Shown here in pieces: positions 1 to 6,754 of a DNA stretch of 9,769 nucleotides. A program made the position numbers and the translations under genes. The notes beneath the pieces were generated by a model, which was not told the DNA's origin, did no database searches, and saw only the letters and a list, made by a program, of their open reading frames with translations. Source of the stretch: Angelakisella sp. (GTDB lineage: Bacteria; Bacillota; Clostridia; Oscillospirales; Ruminococcaceae); the NCBI GenBank assembly GCA_022795575.1, contig JAAWGY010000069.1:1-9769 (forward strand), given 5' to 3'. Position 1 is the stretch's first letter. Each line of letters opens with the position of its first letter.

Positions 1-2
1 TC

Positions 3-125
3 TACCTCTACAACGAGGAAACCGGCAAGTTCACCCTGCTGGCCTCCCCCGTTGCCAAGGACGGCACCATCACCCTCTCCACCCGGCAGATGGGCTATAT
101 GCTCCTCACCACCGGGCGCGTCTAA
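3..125 (+). CDS. C-terminal fragment of a probable secreted or cell-surface protein (5' end outside window)
   Basis: An open frame enters from the left edge and stops at TAA 123-125, giving 40 visible residues. They begin YLYNEETGKFTLLAS and end with GRV. The pattern of an aromatic-rich strand, 'NEETGKF', a small turn with 'KDGTITL', and a last strand is typical of the beta-rich tail or module ends of Clostridia surface proteins, which often end in a line such as 'YYYNEETGELELVA...DGYVTF...SDYVLT'. This is family-level recollection, not a domain match. The catalytic or binding part lies outside the window, so no function can be assigned. A terminator follows at once, so this is the last gene of its transcript. 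Confidence 0.5.
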   Translation, partial: YLYNEETGKFTLLASPVAKDGTITLSTRQMGYMLLTTGRV

Positions 126-156
126 GCAAAAAACCGCTCCCTTTGAGCCGTGGGGA

Positions 157-204
157 GCCGCCCCCGCCCCGTTCCCTGCCTACAGGGGGCGGGGGCTTTG
201 TTTT
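157..204 (+). terminator. Intrinsic terminator after the surface-protein fragment
   Basis: The left arm GCCCCCGCCCC (160-170) is the exact reverse complement of GGGGCGGGGGC (186-196). A 15-nt loop separates them, and the stem is followed by TTTGTTTT (197-204). It starts 35 bp after the TAA at 123-125. Confidence 0.75.
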
Positions 205-275
205 GCGGCCTGTTTCCCCTTCTCCGCCGGGGGCGGCGAAAAAGATAGCCGAAGATACCATTTTATCCCGCTTTG

Positions 276-284
276 TGTTATAAT
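276..284 (+). promoter_or_regulatory. Extended -10 promoter for the alcohol dehydrogenase-ppa unit
   Basis: TGTTATAAT (276-284) is a perfect TATAAT box preceded by the TGn extended -10 motif. No convincing -35 is present 16-18 bp upstream (taccat or nearby), which fits an extended -10 promoter. Transcription would start near 291, leaving a leader of about 86 nt before the ATG at 377. Confidence 0.6.
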
Positions 285-301
285 GTCCCTGAACAGCCGA
301 A

Positions 302-345
302 GCGCAACCCCAAGGTCCCCTTTTCCGTCCCCCTTGGGAACGCGC
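302..345 (+). other. Leader hairpin upstream of the alcohol dehydrogenase
   Basis: CCCAAGG (309-315) pairs with CCTTGGG (332-338). The stem can be extended outward by GCGC (302-305) with GCGC (342-345) across a small internal loop. It lies between the extended -10 and the ribosome binding site AGGAGG (363-368), with no U-run after it. It could be a regulatory leader fold or a chance dyad in GC-rich DNA. Confidence 0.3.
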
Positions 346-376
346 CGCAGTATCGGTTAGACAGGAGGTTTTTACT

Positions 377-1489
377 ATGGATTTTAGCTTTTATATGCCG
401 GCCAGGATGCTGGTGGGGGATGGCGTTGTTGCCCAAAACGCCCCGCTGCTGGCCGGGCTGGGCACCCGCTGCCTGCTGGTGACAGGCAAAAACAGCGCCC
501 GGATTTCCGGCGCCCTGGAGGACGTCACCGCCGCCCTGGATAGCCAGGGCATCCCCTGGCAGGTCTTTGACGGCATCGGCCAGAACCCCCTCCTTTCCGC
601 CTGCCACGCCGCCGGCAGAGCCGCCCGGGAGTTTGGGGCCGATTTCCTCATCGGCATTGGCGGCGGCTCCCCCCTGGACGGGGCCAAGGCCGCCGCCGTC
701 TACGCCGCCAACCCGGAGCTGGCCCCCCGGGAGATCTACGGCGGCCACAGCGTCCCGGCCCTCCCCTTTGCCCTGGTGGGCACCACCGCCGGCACCGGCA
801 GCGAAGTCACCAGGGTATCGGTGCTCAGCGACGACGAAACGGGGCGCAAGCGGAGCATCTCCACCCCGGACCTTTACGCCCGGCTTTCCTTTGGGGATCC
901 CCAACGGTACACCGCCTCCCTCTCCCGGCGCTTTACCATCAGCACCGCCCTGGACGCGGTGGCCCACGCCGTGGAAAGCTACTTTGCCAAAACCGCCGAT
1001 CCCATCACCCGGGCCTGCTCGGTGGAGGCGCTGCTGCAGCTGATCCCCGCCCTCCGGGCCATCCAGGAGCCGGAGACGCTGCCCGACGGCGACGGGCGGC
1101 AGCGGCTCTACCTGGGCAGCATCTACGCCGGGCTGGCCTTTAACGGCCCCGGCCTCTGCTTCCCCCACGCCATGGGCTACCTCCTCAGCGAGGAGTACGG
1201 CATCCCCCACGGGGAGGCCTGCGCGGTGTTCCTGCCCCAGTTCATCGAGCTGGCGGTGCGGGAGGAGGCCCAGCTCTCCAGCCGGCTGCTGGCCCGGCTG
1301 GGGCTGCGCAAGCAGGAGCTCTGCGGCTTTATCGCCGGCTTTACCGCCGGGCTGGAGCTCCCCTCCTTTACCGGGGAGGAGATCCAGGGGCTGCTCCCCC
1401 GCTGGGAGAGCTCCCCCAACATCGGCCGCACCCCCGGCGATTTTACCCCGGAAAAGCAGGCGGCGGTGCTGCAAAGGATATTCCAATAA
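377..1489 (+). CDS. Iron-containing (group III) alcohol dehydrogenase
   Basis: The product (370 aa) should be a cytoplasmic NAD(P)-dependent metal alcohol dehydrogenase interconverting an alcohol and an aldehyde or ketone. The nucleotide-binding half has the TGKNSA loop (36-41), GGGSPLD (95-101) and TAGTGSE (137-143). The helical half carries the family's metal ligands: D193 and H197 in ALDAVAHAVE, H264 in FPHAMG, and H278 in GIPHGEA. Length is close to the usual 380-390 aa and nothing is missing. The start is the ATG 8 nt after AGGAGG (363-368). The substrate cannot be deduced; the family includes butanol, propanediol and lactaldehyde dehydrogenases. It has its own promoter and precedes ppa by 32 bp, so the two are probably co-transcribed, although no functional link is obvious. 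Confidence 0.93.
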   Translation: MDFSFYMPARMLVGDGVVAQNAPLLAGLGTRCLLVTGKNSARISGALEDVTAALDSQGIPWQVFDGIGQNPLLSACHAAGRAAREFGADFLIGIGGGSPLDGAKAAAVYAANPELAPREIYGGHSVPALPFALVGTTAGTGSEVTRVSVLSDDETGRKRSISTPDLYARLSFGDPQRYTASLSRRFTISTALDAVAHAVESYFAKTADPITRACSVEALLQLIPALRAIQEPETLPDGDGRQRLYLGSIYAGLAFNGPGLCFPHAMGYLLSEEYGIPHGEACAVFLPQFIELAVREEAQLSSRLLARLGLRKQELCGFIAGFTAGLELPSFTGEEIQGLLPRWESSPNIGRTPGDFTPEKQAAVLQRIFQ

Positions 1490-1521
1490 GAAAACGACAA
1501 TACAGTTAGGAGAGGAACCGT

Positions 1522-2055
1522 ATGGGCAACATTTGGCACGACATTTCCCCCAAGCGCATCACCCCGGAGGAGTTTATCGCGGTGGTGGAGATCCCCAAGG
1601 GGAGCAAGAAGAAATACGAGCTGGACAAGGAAACGGGGCTCATCATCCTGGACCGCATCCTCCACACCTCCACCCACTACCCGGCCAACTACGGGTTTAT
1701 CCCCCGCACCTTCGGCGACGACCTGGACCCCCTGGACGTGCTGGTGCTCTGCTCCGAGCCCCTGGAGCCCCTGACCCTGGTGCGGTGCTACCCCATCGGG
1801 ATGATTTCGATGATCGATTCCGGCCGCAACGACGAAAAGATCATCGCCATCCCGGTAAACGACCCCACCTACAACGGCTACCGGGACATCAAGGAGCTGC
1901 CGGCCCACATCTTTGAGGAGATGCGCCACTTCTTTACCGTCTACAAGAACCTGGAGGGCAAGGACACCGCGGTAAACGAGGTCAGCGGCCGGGAATCGGC
2001 CATCAGCACCATCGCCGCCGCCATCGAAAGCTACATCGAGCACTACTGCAAATAA
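1522..2055 (+). CDS. ppa: Inorganic pyrophosphatase, family I (soluble)
   Basis: The enzyme hydrolyses pyrophosphate to two phosphates in the cytoplasm, pulling forward biosynthetic reactions that release PPi. The product (177 aa) is full length for bacterial family I. The diagnostic site DDLDPLD is at 66-72, with metal-binding D67, D69 and D72. Counterparts of other E. coli active-site residues are visible: E23 and K29 in EIPKGSKKKYE, R45, Y57 in YPANYGF, D99, D104 and K106 in DSGRNDEK, and Y141-K142. The start ATG follows AGGAGAGGA (1508-1516). It is most likely the second gene of a two-gene transcript ending at the terminator at 2075-2115. Many anaerobic Clostridia use a family II enzyme or a membrane pyrophosphatase instead or as well; the sequence here is clearly family I. 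Confidence 0.97.
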   Translation: MGNIWHDISPKRITPEEFIAVVEIPKGSKKKYELDKETGLIILDRILHTSTHYPANYGFIPRTFGDDLDPLDVLVLCSEPLEPLTLVRCYPIGMISMIDSGRNDEKIIAIPVNDPTYNGYRDIKELPAHIFEEMRHFFTVYKNLEGKDTAVNEVSGRESAISTIAAAIESYIEHYCK

Positions 2056-2074
2056 AAACCCTTGGCCGCAAAAA

Positions 2075-2115
2075 GCCGCTCCCGCTGCAACAACCGCAGG
2101 GGGAGCGGCTTTTTT
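2075..2115 (+). terminator. Intrinsic terminator after ppa
   Basis: GCCGCTCCC (2075-2083) pairs with GGGAGCGGC (2101-2109). An inner CTGC/GCAG pair (2085-2088 with 2096-2099) tightens the loop, and TTTTTT (2110-2115) follows. An A5 run precedes the stem, so it could also act weakly in the other direction, but no - strand gene is present to use it. Confidence 0.88.
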
Positions 2116-2160
2116 GCGGGAGGGGGGAGCGCTCCGAACACATTCTGCCCCTCCCTAATA

Positions 2161-2225
2161 GGATGATTACGGAAGGGAAAAAGTTTCCTTCCTCCAACAT
2201 GAAGCCTTATAAGGGGAAATCATCC
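2161..2225 (+). promoter_or_regulatory. Dyad-rich control region of the feoAB operon
   Basis: Three dyads lie within 65 bp. GGATGATT (2161-2168) and AATCATCC (2218-2225) form an outer exact inverted repeat. Inside it GGAAGGGAAA (2171-2180) faces TTTCCTTCC (2184-2192), giving 9 bp with one bulged G and a 3-nt loop. CCTTATAAGG (2205-2214) is a perfect 10-bp palindrome that contains TATAAG, a 5/6 match to a -10 box; the matching -35 (around 2184-2190) is poor. The dyads could be repressor operators over a promoter starting near 2220, or a folded leader just before the ribosome binding site. No standard Fur box is recognised. The choice between DNA and RNA site is open. Confidence 0.45.
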
Positions 2226-2249
2226 ATAAGAGATAAGGAGCAATGCCAT

Positions 2250-2480
2250 ATGAAGAATACCAGCCTCGCCTCCCTACAGGTGGGACAGCAGGGAACGGTG
2301 ACAGAGATTGAAGAATCCAGCCCCATGGGGCGGCGCCTGCGGGATATGGGCCTGGTGCGGGGGACCCCGGTCCGCTGCCTCCAGCTAAGCCCCCTGGGGG
2401 ACCCCGCCGCCTACCTAATACGGGGGGCGGTGATCGCCCTGCGCCGGGCCGACAGCCGCCAGGTGCGGGTGGCCCTGTAG
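2250..2480 (+). CDS. feoA: FeoA, small SH3-like partner of the ferrous iron transporter
   Basis: The product (76 aa) is a single FeoA domain: LQVGQQGTVTEI (9-20) forms the first strands, RRLRDMGLVRGTPV (28-41) is the family's conserved helix and turn, and the end VIALRRADSRQVRVAL (61-76) matches the usual final strands. FeoA is a cytoplasmic SH3-like protein needed for or modulating FeoB-mediated Fe(II) uptake. The frame is open further upstream to an ATG at 2163, but ATG 2250 is preferred because AAGGAG (2235-2240) lies 9 nt before it and the product then has the normal length; the longer reading would run through the dyads. It is 31 bp ahead of the preferred feoB start. There is only one feoA, whereas many Clostridia carry two. 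Confidence 0.92.
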   Translation: MKNTSLASLQVGQQGTVTEIEESSPMGRRLRDMGLVRGTPVRCLQLSPLGDPAAYLIRGAVIALRRADSRQVRVAL

Positions 2481-2511
2481 CCTTTGCCAACGAAAGGAGA
2501 TGACCCCGGAT

Positions 2512-4656
2512 ATGGGACTGACAAGATGCTCCACCGGCCTTGGCGCGGTGGACTGCGGCCTCACCGTCCAGCGGCTGGCGGAAAGCGACCGGGTTTTTGC
2601 CCTGGCCGGCAACCCCAACGTGGGCAAGAGCACCGTTTTCAACGCCCTTACTGGTATGAATCAGCATACAGGCAACTGGCCCGGCAAAACAGTAGCCACC
2701 GCCCAAGGGCGGTGCGTCCGCCAGGGGCAGGGGATTGTCTTTGTGGACCTCCCCGGCACCTACTCGCTGCTGGCCCACTCCGCCGAGGAGGAGGCCGCCC
2801 GGGATTTCCTCTGCTTTGGGGGCGGGGACGGGGTGGTGGTGGTCTGCGACGCCACCTGCCTGGAGCGCAACCTCAACCTGGTGCTCCAGGTGCTGGAGAT
2901 CACCCCCCGGGTGGTGGTCTGCGTCAACCTGCTGGACGAGGCCGCCCGCAAGGGGATCCGGGTGGACCTGGCGGAGCTGGAAAAAAGCCTGGGGGTGCCG
3001 GTGGTGGGGACCAGCGCCCGCAGCGGCCGGGGGCTGGAGGAGCTGCTCTGTCGCCTCCGGCAGCTGCCCCCCGGGGGCGGCAATCCCCTCCGGGTGGTCT
3101 ATCCCCAGGTGGTGGAGGACGGGATCTCCCTGCTGCTCCCGGCCCTGCGCCCCGTCGTGGGGGGACGGCTCAGCTGCCGCTGGCTGGCCCTCCGCCTGCT
3201 GGAGGGGGATACAGGCATCACCCGCCCCCTGACCGGCTTTTTGGGGGAGGACATCGCCGCCCGGCCGGAGGTGGCCGAGGCCCTGGAGGCCGCCCGGGAG
3301 CTGCTGGCCCAACGGGGCTGGGGCCCCCGGGAGCTGGAGGAGGCGTTTGTGGGGGCCATTGTGGCCACCGCCGAAAGCGTGGCCTCCGGCGCTGTCTGCG
3401 CCCCGGCGGACCGGGGCCAGGAGCTGGACCGCCGGCTGGACCGTCTCTTCACCAGCCGGGCCACCGGTATCCCCGTGATGGTGCTGCTGCTGGTGGGGGT
3501 GCTGTGGCTCACCATTGTGGGGGCCAACTACCCCAGCCAGCTGCTCTCCGCCGGGCTGTTTTGGGCCGGGGACCGCCTCCGGGAGGCCCTGGCCGCCTGG
3601 GGAGCGCCGGACTGGCTGCTGGGCCTTGCGGTGGATGGGGCCTATAAGGTCCTGGCCTGGGTGGTGGCGGTGATGCTCCCCCCCATGGCCATCTTCTTCC
3701 CCCTCTTCACCCTGCTGGAGGACCTGGGCTACCTCCCCCGGGTGGCCTTTAACCTGGACCGCTGCTTCCAGTGCGCCCGGGCCTGCGGCAAGCAGTCCCT
3801 GACCATGCTGATGGGCTTTGGCTGCAACGCCGCCGGCGTCACCGGCTGCCGCATCATCGATTCCCCCCGGGAGCGGCTCATCGCCATCATCACCAACAGC
3901 TTTGTCCCCTGCAACGGCCGCTATCCCACCCTTATCCTCCTGATCACCATCTTCTTCATCGGGGAGGGGGACGGCCCCCTGGCCTCGGTCCTCTCCGCCC
4001 TCTGCCTTACCGGGGTGATCCTTCTGGGCATCGGGGCCACCCTGCTGGTTTCCCGCATCCTTTCCGCCACCCTGCTCCGGGGGGTGCCCTCCGCCTTTGC
4101 CCTGGAGCTGCCCCCCTACCGCCGGCCCCAGGTGGGGAAGGTGCTGGTGCGCTCGGTGCTGGACCGCACCCTCTTTGTCCTGGGCCGGGCGGCGGCGGTA
4201 GCCGCCCCGGCGGGGGTGGTGATCTGGCTGATGGCCAACACCGCGGTGGGGGATACCACCCTCCTGGCCCGCTGCGCCGCCCTGCTGGACCCCCTGGGGC
4301 GGCTGCTGGGGATGGACGGGGTGCTTCTGCTGGCCTTTATCCTGGGCTTTCCCGCCAACGAGATCGTCCTGCCCATCGCCATTATGACCTACCTTTCGGC
4401 GGGGAGCCTTGCCGAGCTGGGCAGCACCGCCCAGCTCCGGGAGCTGCTGGCCGCCAACGGGTGGACCTGGGCCACCGCCGGGTCGGTGATCCTCTTCTCG
4501 CTGATGCACTGGCCCTGCTCCACAACCTGCCTCACCATCCGCAAGGAGACCGGCAGCTGGCGCTGGACGGCGGTGGCGATGCTGGCCCCTACCGTCGCCG
4601 GAATGCTCCTCTGCTTCCTCTTTACCGCCGCCGTGGGGCTGCTAAAGCTGGCGTGA
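2512..4656 (+). CDS. feoB: FeoB, GTP-dependent ferrous iron transporter, clostridial type
   Basis: This inner-membrane protein (714 aa from ATG 2512) imports Fe(II). The N-terminal G domain shows G1 GNPNVGKS (33-40), the G2 threonine in PGKTV (about 60), G3 DLPG (79-82), G4 NLLD (139-142) and G5 TSA (167-169). A helical spacer follows. Eight hydrophobic segments can be seen, near 320-340, 378-406, 460-484, 492-514, 553-575, 603-627, 654-676 and 685-711. The gate motifs are GCNAAGVTGC and PCNGRYP rather than the E. coli GCNVPA and CSARLP, as is usual in Clostridia FeoB. C418, C421 and C425 form a cysteine cluster before the first gate. ATG 2500 lies in the same frame but touches the AAGGAG at 2494-2499, so it cannot use that site; ATG 2512 gives the typical MGLT start. 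Confidence 0.96.
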   Translation: MGLTRCSTGLGAVDCGLTVQRLAESDRVFALAGNPNVGKSTVFNALTGMNQHTGNWPGKTVATAQGRCVRQGQGIVFVDLPGTYSLLAHSAEEEAARDFLCFGGGDGVVVVCDATCLERNLNLVLQVLEITPRVVVCVNLLDEAARKGIRVDLAELEKSLGVPVVGTSARSGRGLEELLCRLRQLPPGGGNPLRVVYPQVVEDGISLLLPALRPVVGGRLSCRWLALRLLEGDTGITRPLTGFLGEDIAARPEVAEALEAARELLAQRGWGPRELEEAFVGAIVATAESVASGAVCAPADRGQELDRRLDRLFTSRATGIPVMVLLLVGVLWLTIVGANYPSQLLSAGLFWAGDRLREALAAWGAPDWLLGLAVDGAYKVLAWVVAVMLPPMAIFFPLFTLLEDLGYLPRVAFNLDRCFQCARACGKQSLTMLMGFGCNAAGVTGCRIIDSPRERLIAIITNSFVPCNGRYPTLILLITIFFIGEGDGPLASVLSALCLTGVILLGIGATLLVSRILSATLLRGVPSAFALELPPYRRPQVGKVLVRSVLDRTLFVLGRAAAVAAPAGVVIWLMANTAVGDTTLLARCAALLDPLGRLLGMDGVLLLAFILGFPANEIVLPIAIMTYLSAGSLAELGSTAQLRELLAANGWTWATAGSVILFSLMHWPCSTTCLTIRKETGSWRWTAVAMLAPTVAGMLLCFLFTAAVGLLKLA

Positions 4657-4685
4657 TATAAAGCGCCGTACACCGCGCCGCGTGC

Positions 4686-4725
4686 CGGCGGCCCGGGGGG
4701 ATCATTTGCTCCCCCCGGGCCGCCG
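4686..4725. other. Very stable 16-bp perfect hairpin between feoB and the chemoreceptor gene
   Basis: CGGCGGCCCGGGGGGA (4686-4701) is an exact inverted repeat of TCCCCCCGGGCCGCCG (4710-4725), with the 8-nt loop TCATTTGC. It begins 30 bp after the feoB stop, where a terminator is expected. However, AAAAATTATGG follows it on the + strand, and no T-run follows on the - strand either. It may still stop polymerase weakly, protect the feo mRNA 3' end, or bind a protein. Confidence 0.6.
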
Positions 4726-4754
4726 AAAAATTATGGAAATTTGGAGAGGACTTC

Positions 4755-4783
4755 TTGAAAAAGCCGGTGCACCGCATTATAAT
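4755..4783 (+). promoter_or_regulatory. Near-consensus sigma-A promoter for the chemoreceptor gene
   Basis: TTGAAA (4755-4760) and TATAAT (4778-4783) are exactly 17 bp apart, the best promoter in the window. Transcription would start near 4790, giving a leader of about 48 nt. The chemoreceptor can therefore be expressed independently of feoAB. The site looks like housekeeping sigma, not the flagellar type. Confidence 0.85.
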
Positions 4784-4837
4784 AATATACTGGGCGGAAT
4801 TAGCCGCCATTATTATGACAAATGGAGTGAGCAAACA

Positions 4838-6520
4838 ATGGGGAAGGTTCAGCTATTTGGAAGTGGAACCAGCAGCAAGAAAAAGCGCATCGGCAAAAAG
4901 GTGGGCAACGTGGTTGCCATCATGCTGGTGGTATCCATCTTAATGACAACATCCCTGTGTGTGGTCATGTTCCACACGCTGATCAACGGGCTGCTGAAGG
5001 ACCGCTGCACAAGCGGGACCAGCGTGCTGTCCTATGCCCTGGGCCGCATCCAGGAGGGGGAGGACATCAACCTGCTGCTGGATGGCCTGAAGGAGAGCAC
5101 CGGCTGTGAGCTCACCATCTTCCAGGGGGATACCCGGGCCTACACCACCGTAATCCAGAACGGCCAGCGGGTGGTGGGCACCAAGCTGGATAGCCATCTC
5201 ACCGACCGGATCCTCCGCCAGGGGCAATCCTATGTGGGCGATGTCACCATTTTGGGCCGCGAGTACCTGGGCTCCTATGTCCCCACCCGGGACGCCAACG
5301 GCCAGGTCGACGGCCTGCTCTTCGCCGGAATCTCCAGCGACGAGGCCAAAAGCCAGACACTCCTTGCCGTCGTCCTTTCCGGGGTGGTGGGCTTTATTGC
5401 CTTGGTTGTCTGCGTCCTGATCCTTACCGGCTATCTCCGCAGCCGGGTATCTGGCCCCCTGGCCGAGATTACCCAGGTGGCCCAGCGGCTGGAGCAGGGG
5501 GACCTGGGGGTGGCCAAGGGCGAAAAAATTGCCGTCAGCTACCACTCCGATGACGAGATTGGGGAGCTGGGCTGGATCTTTGAGGACACCATCCGCCGCC
5601 TGAGCGGCTACATCGGCGAAATCTCCTCGGTGCTGGATTCCATCTCCTCCGGCGACCTGACCAACGGCCCCCAGCAGGACTACATAGGGGACTTTACCTC
5701 CATCCGGCGCTCCCTGGAGGGCATCGGGACCAAGCTTAGCGATACCATCCGCCAGATCCGGGAGAGCGCCGAGCAGGTCTCCTCCGGCTCCGAGCAGGTC
5801 TCCGACAGCGCCCAGGCCCTGGCCCAGGGCGCAACGGAGCAGGCCAGCTCTGTCCAGGAGCTTTCGGCCACCATCAGCGAGCTTGCCGATCTCTCCCGGC
5901 GCACCGCCCAGGCCACCGACGAGGCCGGCGTGTTTGTGGAAAAGGCCGGGGGTCAGCTGAACATCAGCATGGAGTATGTCCGCAAGCTCAACGTCGCCAT
6001 GAACAAGATCTCCGCCTCCTCCGAGGAGATCGGCAAGATTATCTCCACCATCGAGAACATCGCCTTCCAGACCAACATCCTGGCCCTGAACGCGGCGGTG
6101 GAGGCCGCCCGCGCCGGGGCCGCCGGCAAGGGCTTTGCCGTGGTGGCCGATGAGGTCCGCAACCTGGCCACCAAGTCGGATGAGGCGGCCAAGGCCACCA
6201 AGGAGCTCATCGAGGGCTCCATTACCTCGGTCCACGAGGGCAGCGACGTGGTGTCCAAGGTCACTGAGTTTTTGGAGAACACCAGCCAGATGGCCGGCGG
6301 CGTTACCACGCAGATGGCCATTGTGGTGGATTCGGTACGCTCTCAGACCTCCGCCATCGGCCAGATCAACGAGGGCGTGGAGCAGATCTCCGCTGTGGTA
6401 CAGACCAACTCCGCCACCAGCGAGCAGAGCGCCGCCGCCAGCGAGGAGCTCTCCTCCCAGGCAAACCTCCTCAAGGAGCTGGTCAGCTCCTTCCACCTGG
6501 GCCACGGCGGGCGTTGGTAA
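4838..6520 (+). CDS. Methyl-accepting chemotaxis protein with an extracytoplasmic single-Cache-like sensor
   Basis: The product (560 aa) is a classic membrane chemoreceptor. A basic N-terminus (KKKRIGKK, 14-21) precedes TM1 (about 23-46). The outer sensor (47-172) contains GDTR (97-100), 'GTKLD' and 'SYVPTRDANGQVDGLLFAGI', a pattern typical of sCache_3-like domains. TM2 is about 173-199 and HAMP about 200-255, with DDEIGELG at 238-245. A long coiled-coil signalling domain follows, with the highly conserved tip IENIAFQTNILALNAAVEAA (405-424) and GFAVVADEVRNLA (432-444). It should relay ligand signals to CheA/CheW. There is no C-terminal NWETF-like methyltransferase tether. The start ATG follows GGAGTGA (4824-4830); a longer reading from 4682 would translate through the hairpin and the promoter. 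Its ligand is unknown; the neighbouring iron operon is only weak context. Confidence 0.93.
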   Translation: MGKVQLFGSGTSSKKKRIGKKVGNVVAIMLVVSILMTTSLCVVMFHTLINGLLKDRCTSGTSVLSYALGRIQEGEDINLLLDGLKESTGCELTIFQGDTRAYTTVIQNGQRVVGTKLDSHLTDRILRQGQSYVGDVTILGREYLGSYVPTRDANGQVDGLLFAGISSDEAKSQTLLAVVLSGVVGFIALVVCVLILTGYLRSRVSGPLAEITQVAQRLEQGDLGVAKGEKIAVSYHSDDEIGELGWIFEDTIRRLSGYIGEISSVLDSISSGDLTNGPQQDYIGDFTSIRRSLEGIGTKLSDTIRQIRESAEQVSSGSEQVSDSAQALAQGATEQASSVQELSATISELADLSRRTAQATDEAGVFVEKAGGQLNISMEYVRKLNVAMNKISASSEEIGKIISTIENIAFQTNILALNAAVEAARAGAAGKGFAVVADEVRNLATKSDEAAKATKELIEGSITSVHEGSDVVSKVTEFLENTSQMAGGVTTQMAIVVDSVRSQTSAIGQINEGVEQISAVVQTNSATSEQSAAASEELSSQANLLKELVSSFHLGHGGRW

Positions 6521-6536
6521 GACGTGCCGCAAAGGC

Positions 6537-6751
6537 GGGGCGTTTGGTGCGGGGGTGGGGGTTTTGGGCTGGTGGGCCCAAAATGCGCCCGCTTACAGCG
6601 CCTGCGGCGCGCAGCGGGCTGTTTTGGGGAGATAGCGGCTACCTCTAACCCCGGCCGCGGTTTGCGCTTCCTGGTCCGGTGGGCGGAAAACTGCGATTGG
6701 TTTCTGCCCCACCATTACGCCGCTGTTTGGAACCGCGGCCTGACGGCATAA
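6537..6751 (+). repeat. Repeat B, left copy (inverted relative to the right copy), interrupted downstream by the MITE-like element
   Basis: From about 17 bp after the chemoreceptor stop, this stretch matches the reverse complement of about 9357-9556. The best matching blocks are CCCAAAATGCGCC (6577-6589), the GGCTGTTTTGGGGAGATAGC block (6618-6637), GGCCGCGGTTTGCGCTTCC (6653-6671), TGCGATTGG (6692-6700) and CACCATTACGCCGCTGTTTG (6709-6728). Visible stems are CCCAAAA/TTTTGGG (6577-6583 with 6622-6628), GCCCGCT/AGCGGGC (6587-6593 with 6613-6619) and GGCCGCGGTT/AACCGCGGCC (6653-6662 with 6731-6740). Together with the following elements it fills the long gap 6521-7103, in which no gene is supported. 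The left limit of homology is approximate. Confidence 0.75.
6587..6625 (+). terminator. Probable terminator of the chemoreceptor transcript, lying inside repeat B
   Basis: GCCCGCT (6587-6593) pairs with AGCGGGC (6613-6619). A nested GCGCC/GGCGC hairpin (6598-6602 with 6606-6610) lies inside, and TGTTTT (6620-6625) follows. A second hairpin, TTTTGGGC/GCCCAAAA (6562-6569 with 6576-6583), sits just upstream. The U-run is short, so efficiency is uncertain. The terminator appears to be supplied by the repeat element, not by gene-specific sequence. Confidence 0.5.
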
Positions 6752-6754
6752 TAA

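Noticed and set aside
278..1486. Long open frame on the - strand opposite the alcohol dehydrogenase
   Set aside because: A shadow of a GC-rich coding strand. It has a low-complexity G/A/P/Q composition and lies exactly opposite a gene with clear catalytic motifs.
2163..2249. Upstream in-frame start for feoA adding 29 residues
   Set aside because: There is no good ribosome binding site before it. The extension translates the dyads and is absent from the normal FeoA fold, whereas ATG 2250 has AAGGAG at the right spacing.
2116..2249. Fur box or known metal riboswitch before feoA
   Set aside because: No 19-bp GATAATGATAATCATTATC-like site was found, and none of the conserved blocks of the NiCo/czcD or yybP-ykoY riboswitches could be matched by eye.
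2500..2511. ATG 2500 as the feoB start
   Set aside because: It overlaps the end of the only ribosome binding site, so there is no spacer. ATG 2512 gives the usual MGLT N-terminus.
2167..4509. 780-codon open frame on the - strand opposite feoA-feoB
   Set aside because: His/Gln/Gly/Pro-rich shadow with no domain, opposite an unmistakable FeoB with all G motifs.
4682..4837. Upstream start for the chemoreceptor adding 52 residues
   Set aside because: The extension would run through a 16-bp hairpin and the promoter itself. ATG 4838 has a proper ribosome binding site and starts just before the basic segment and TM1.
4940..6532. 530-codon open frame on the - strand opposite the chemoreceptor
   Set aside because: Repetitive G/L/D/H-rich shadow caused by high GC at third positions; no ribosome binding site or recognisable family.
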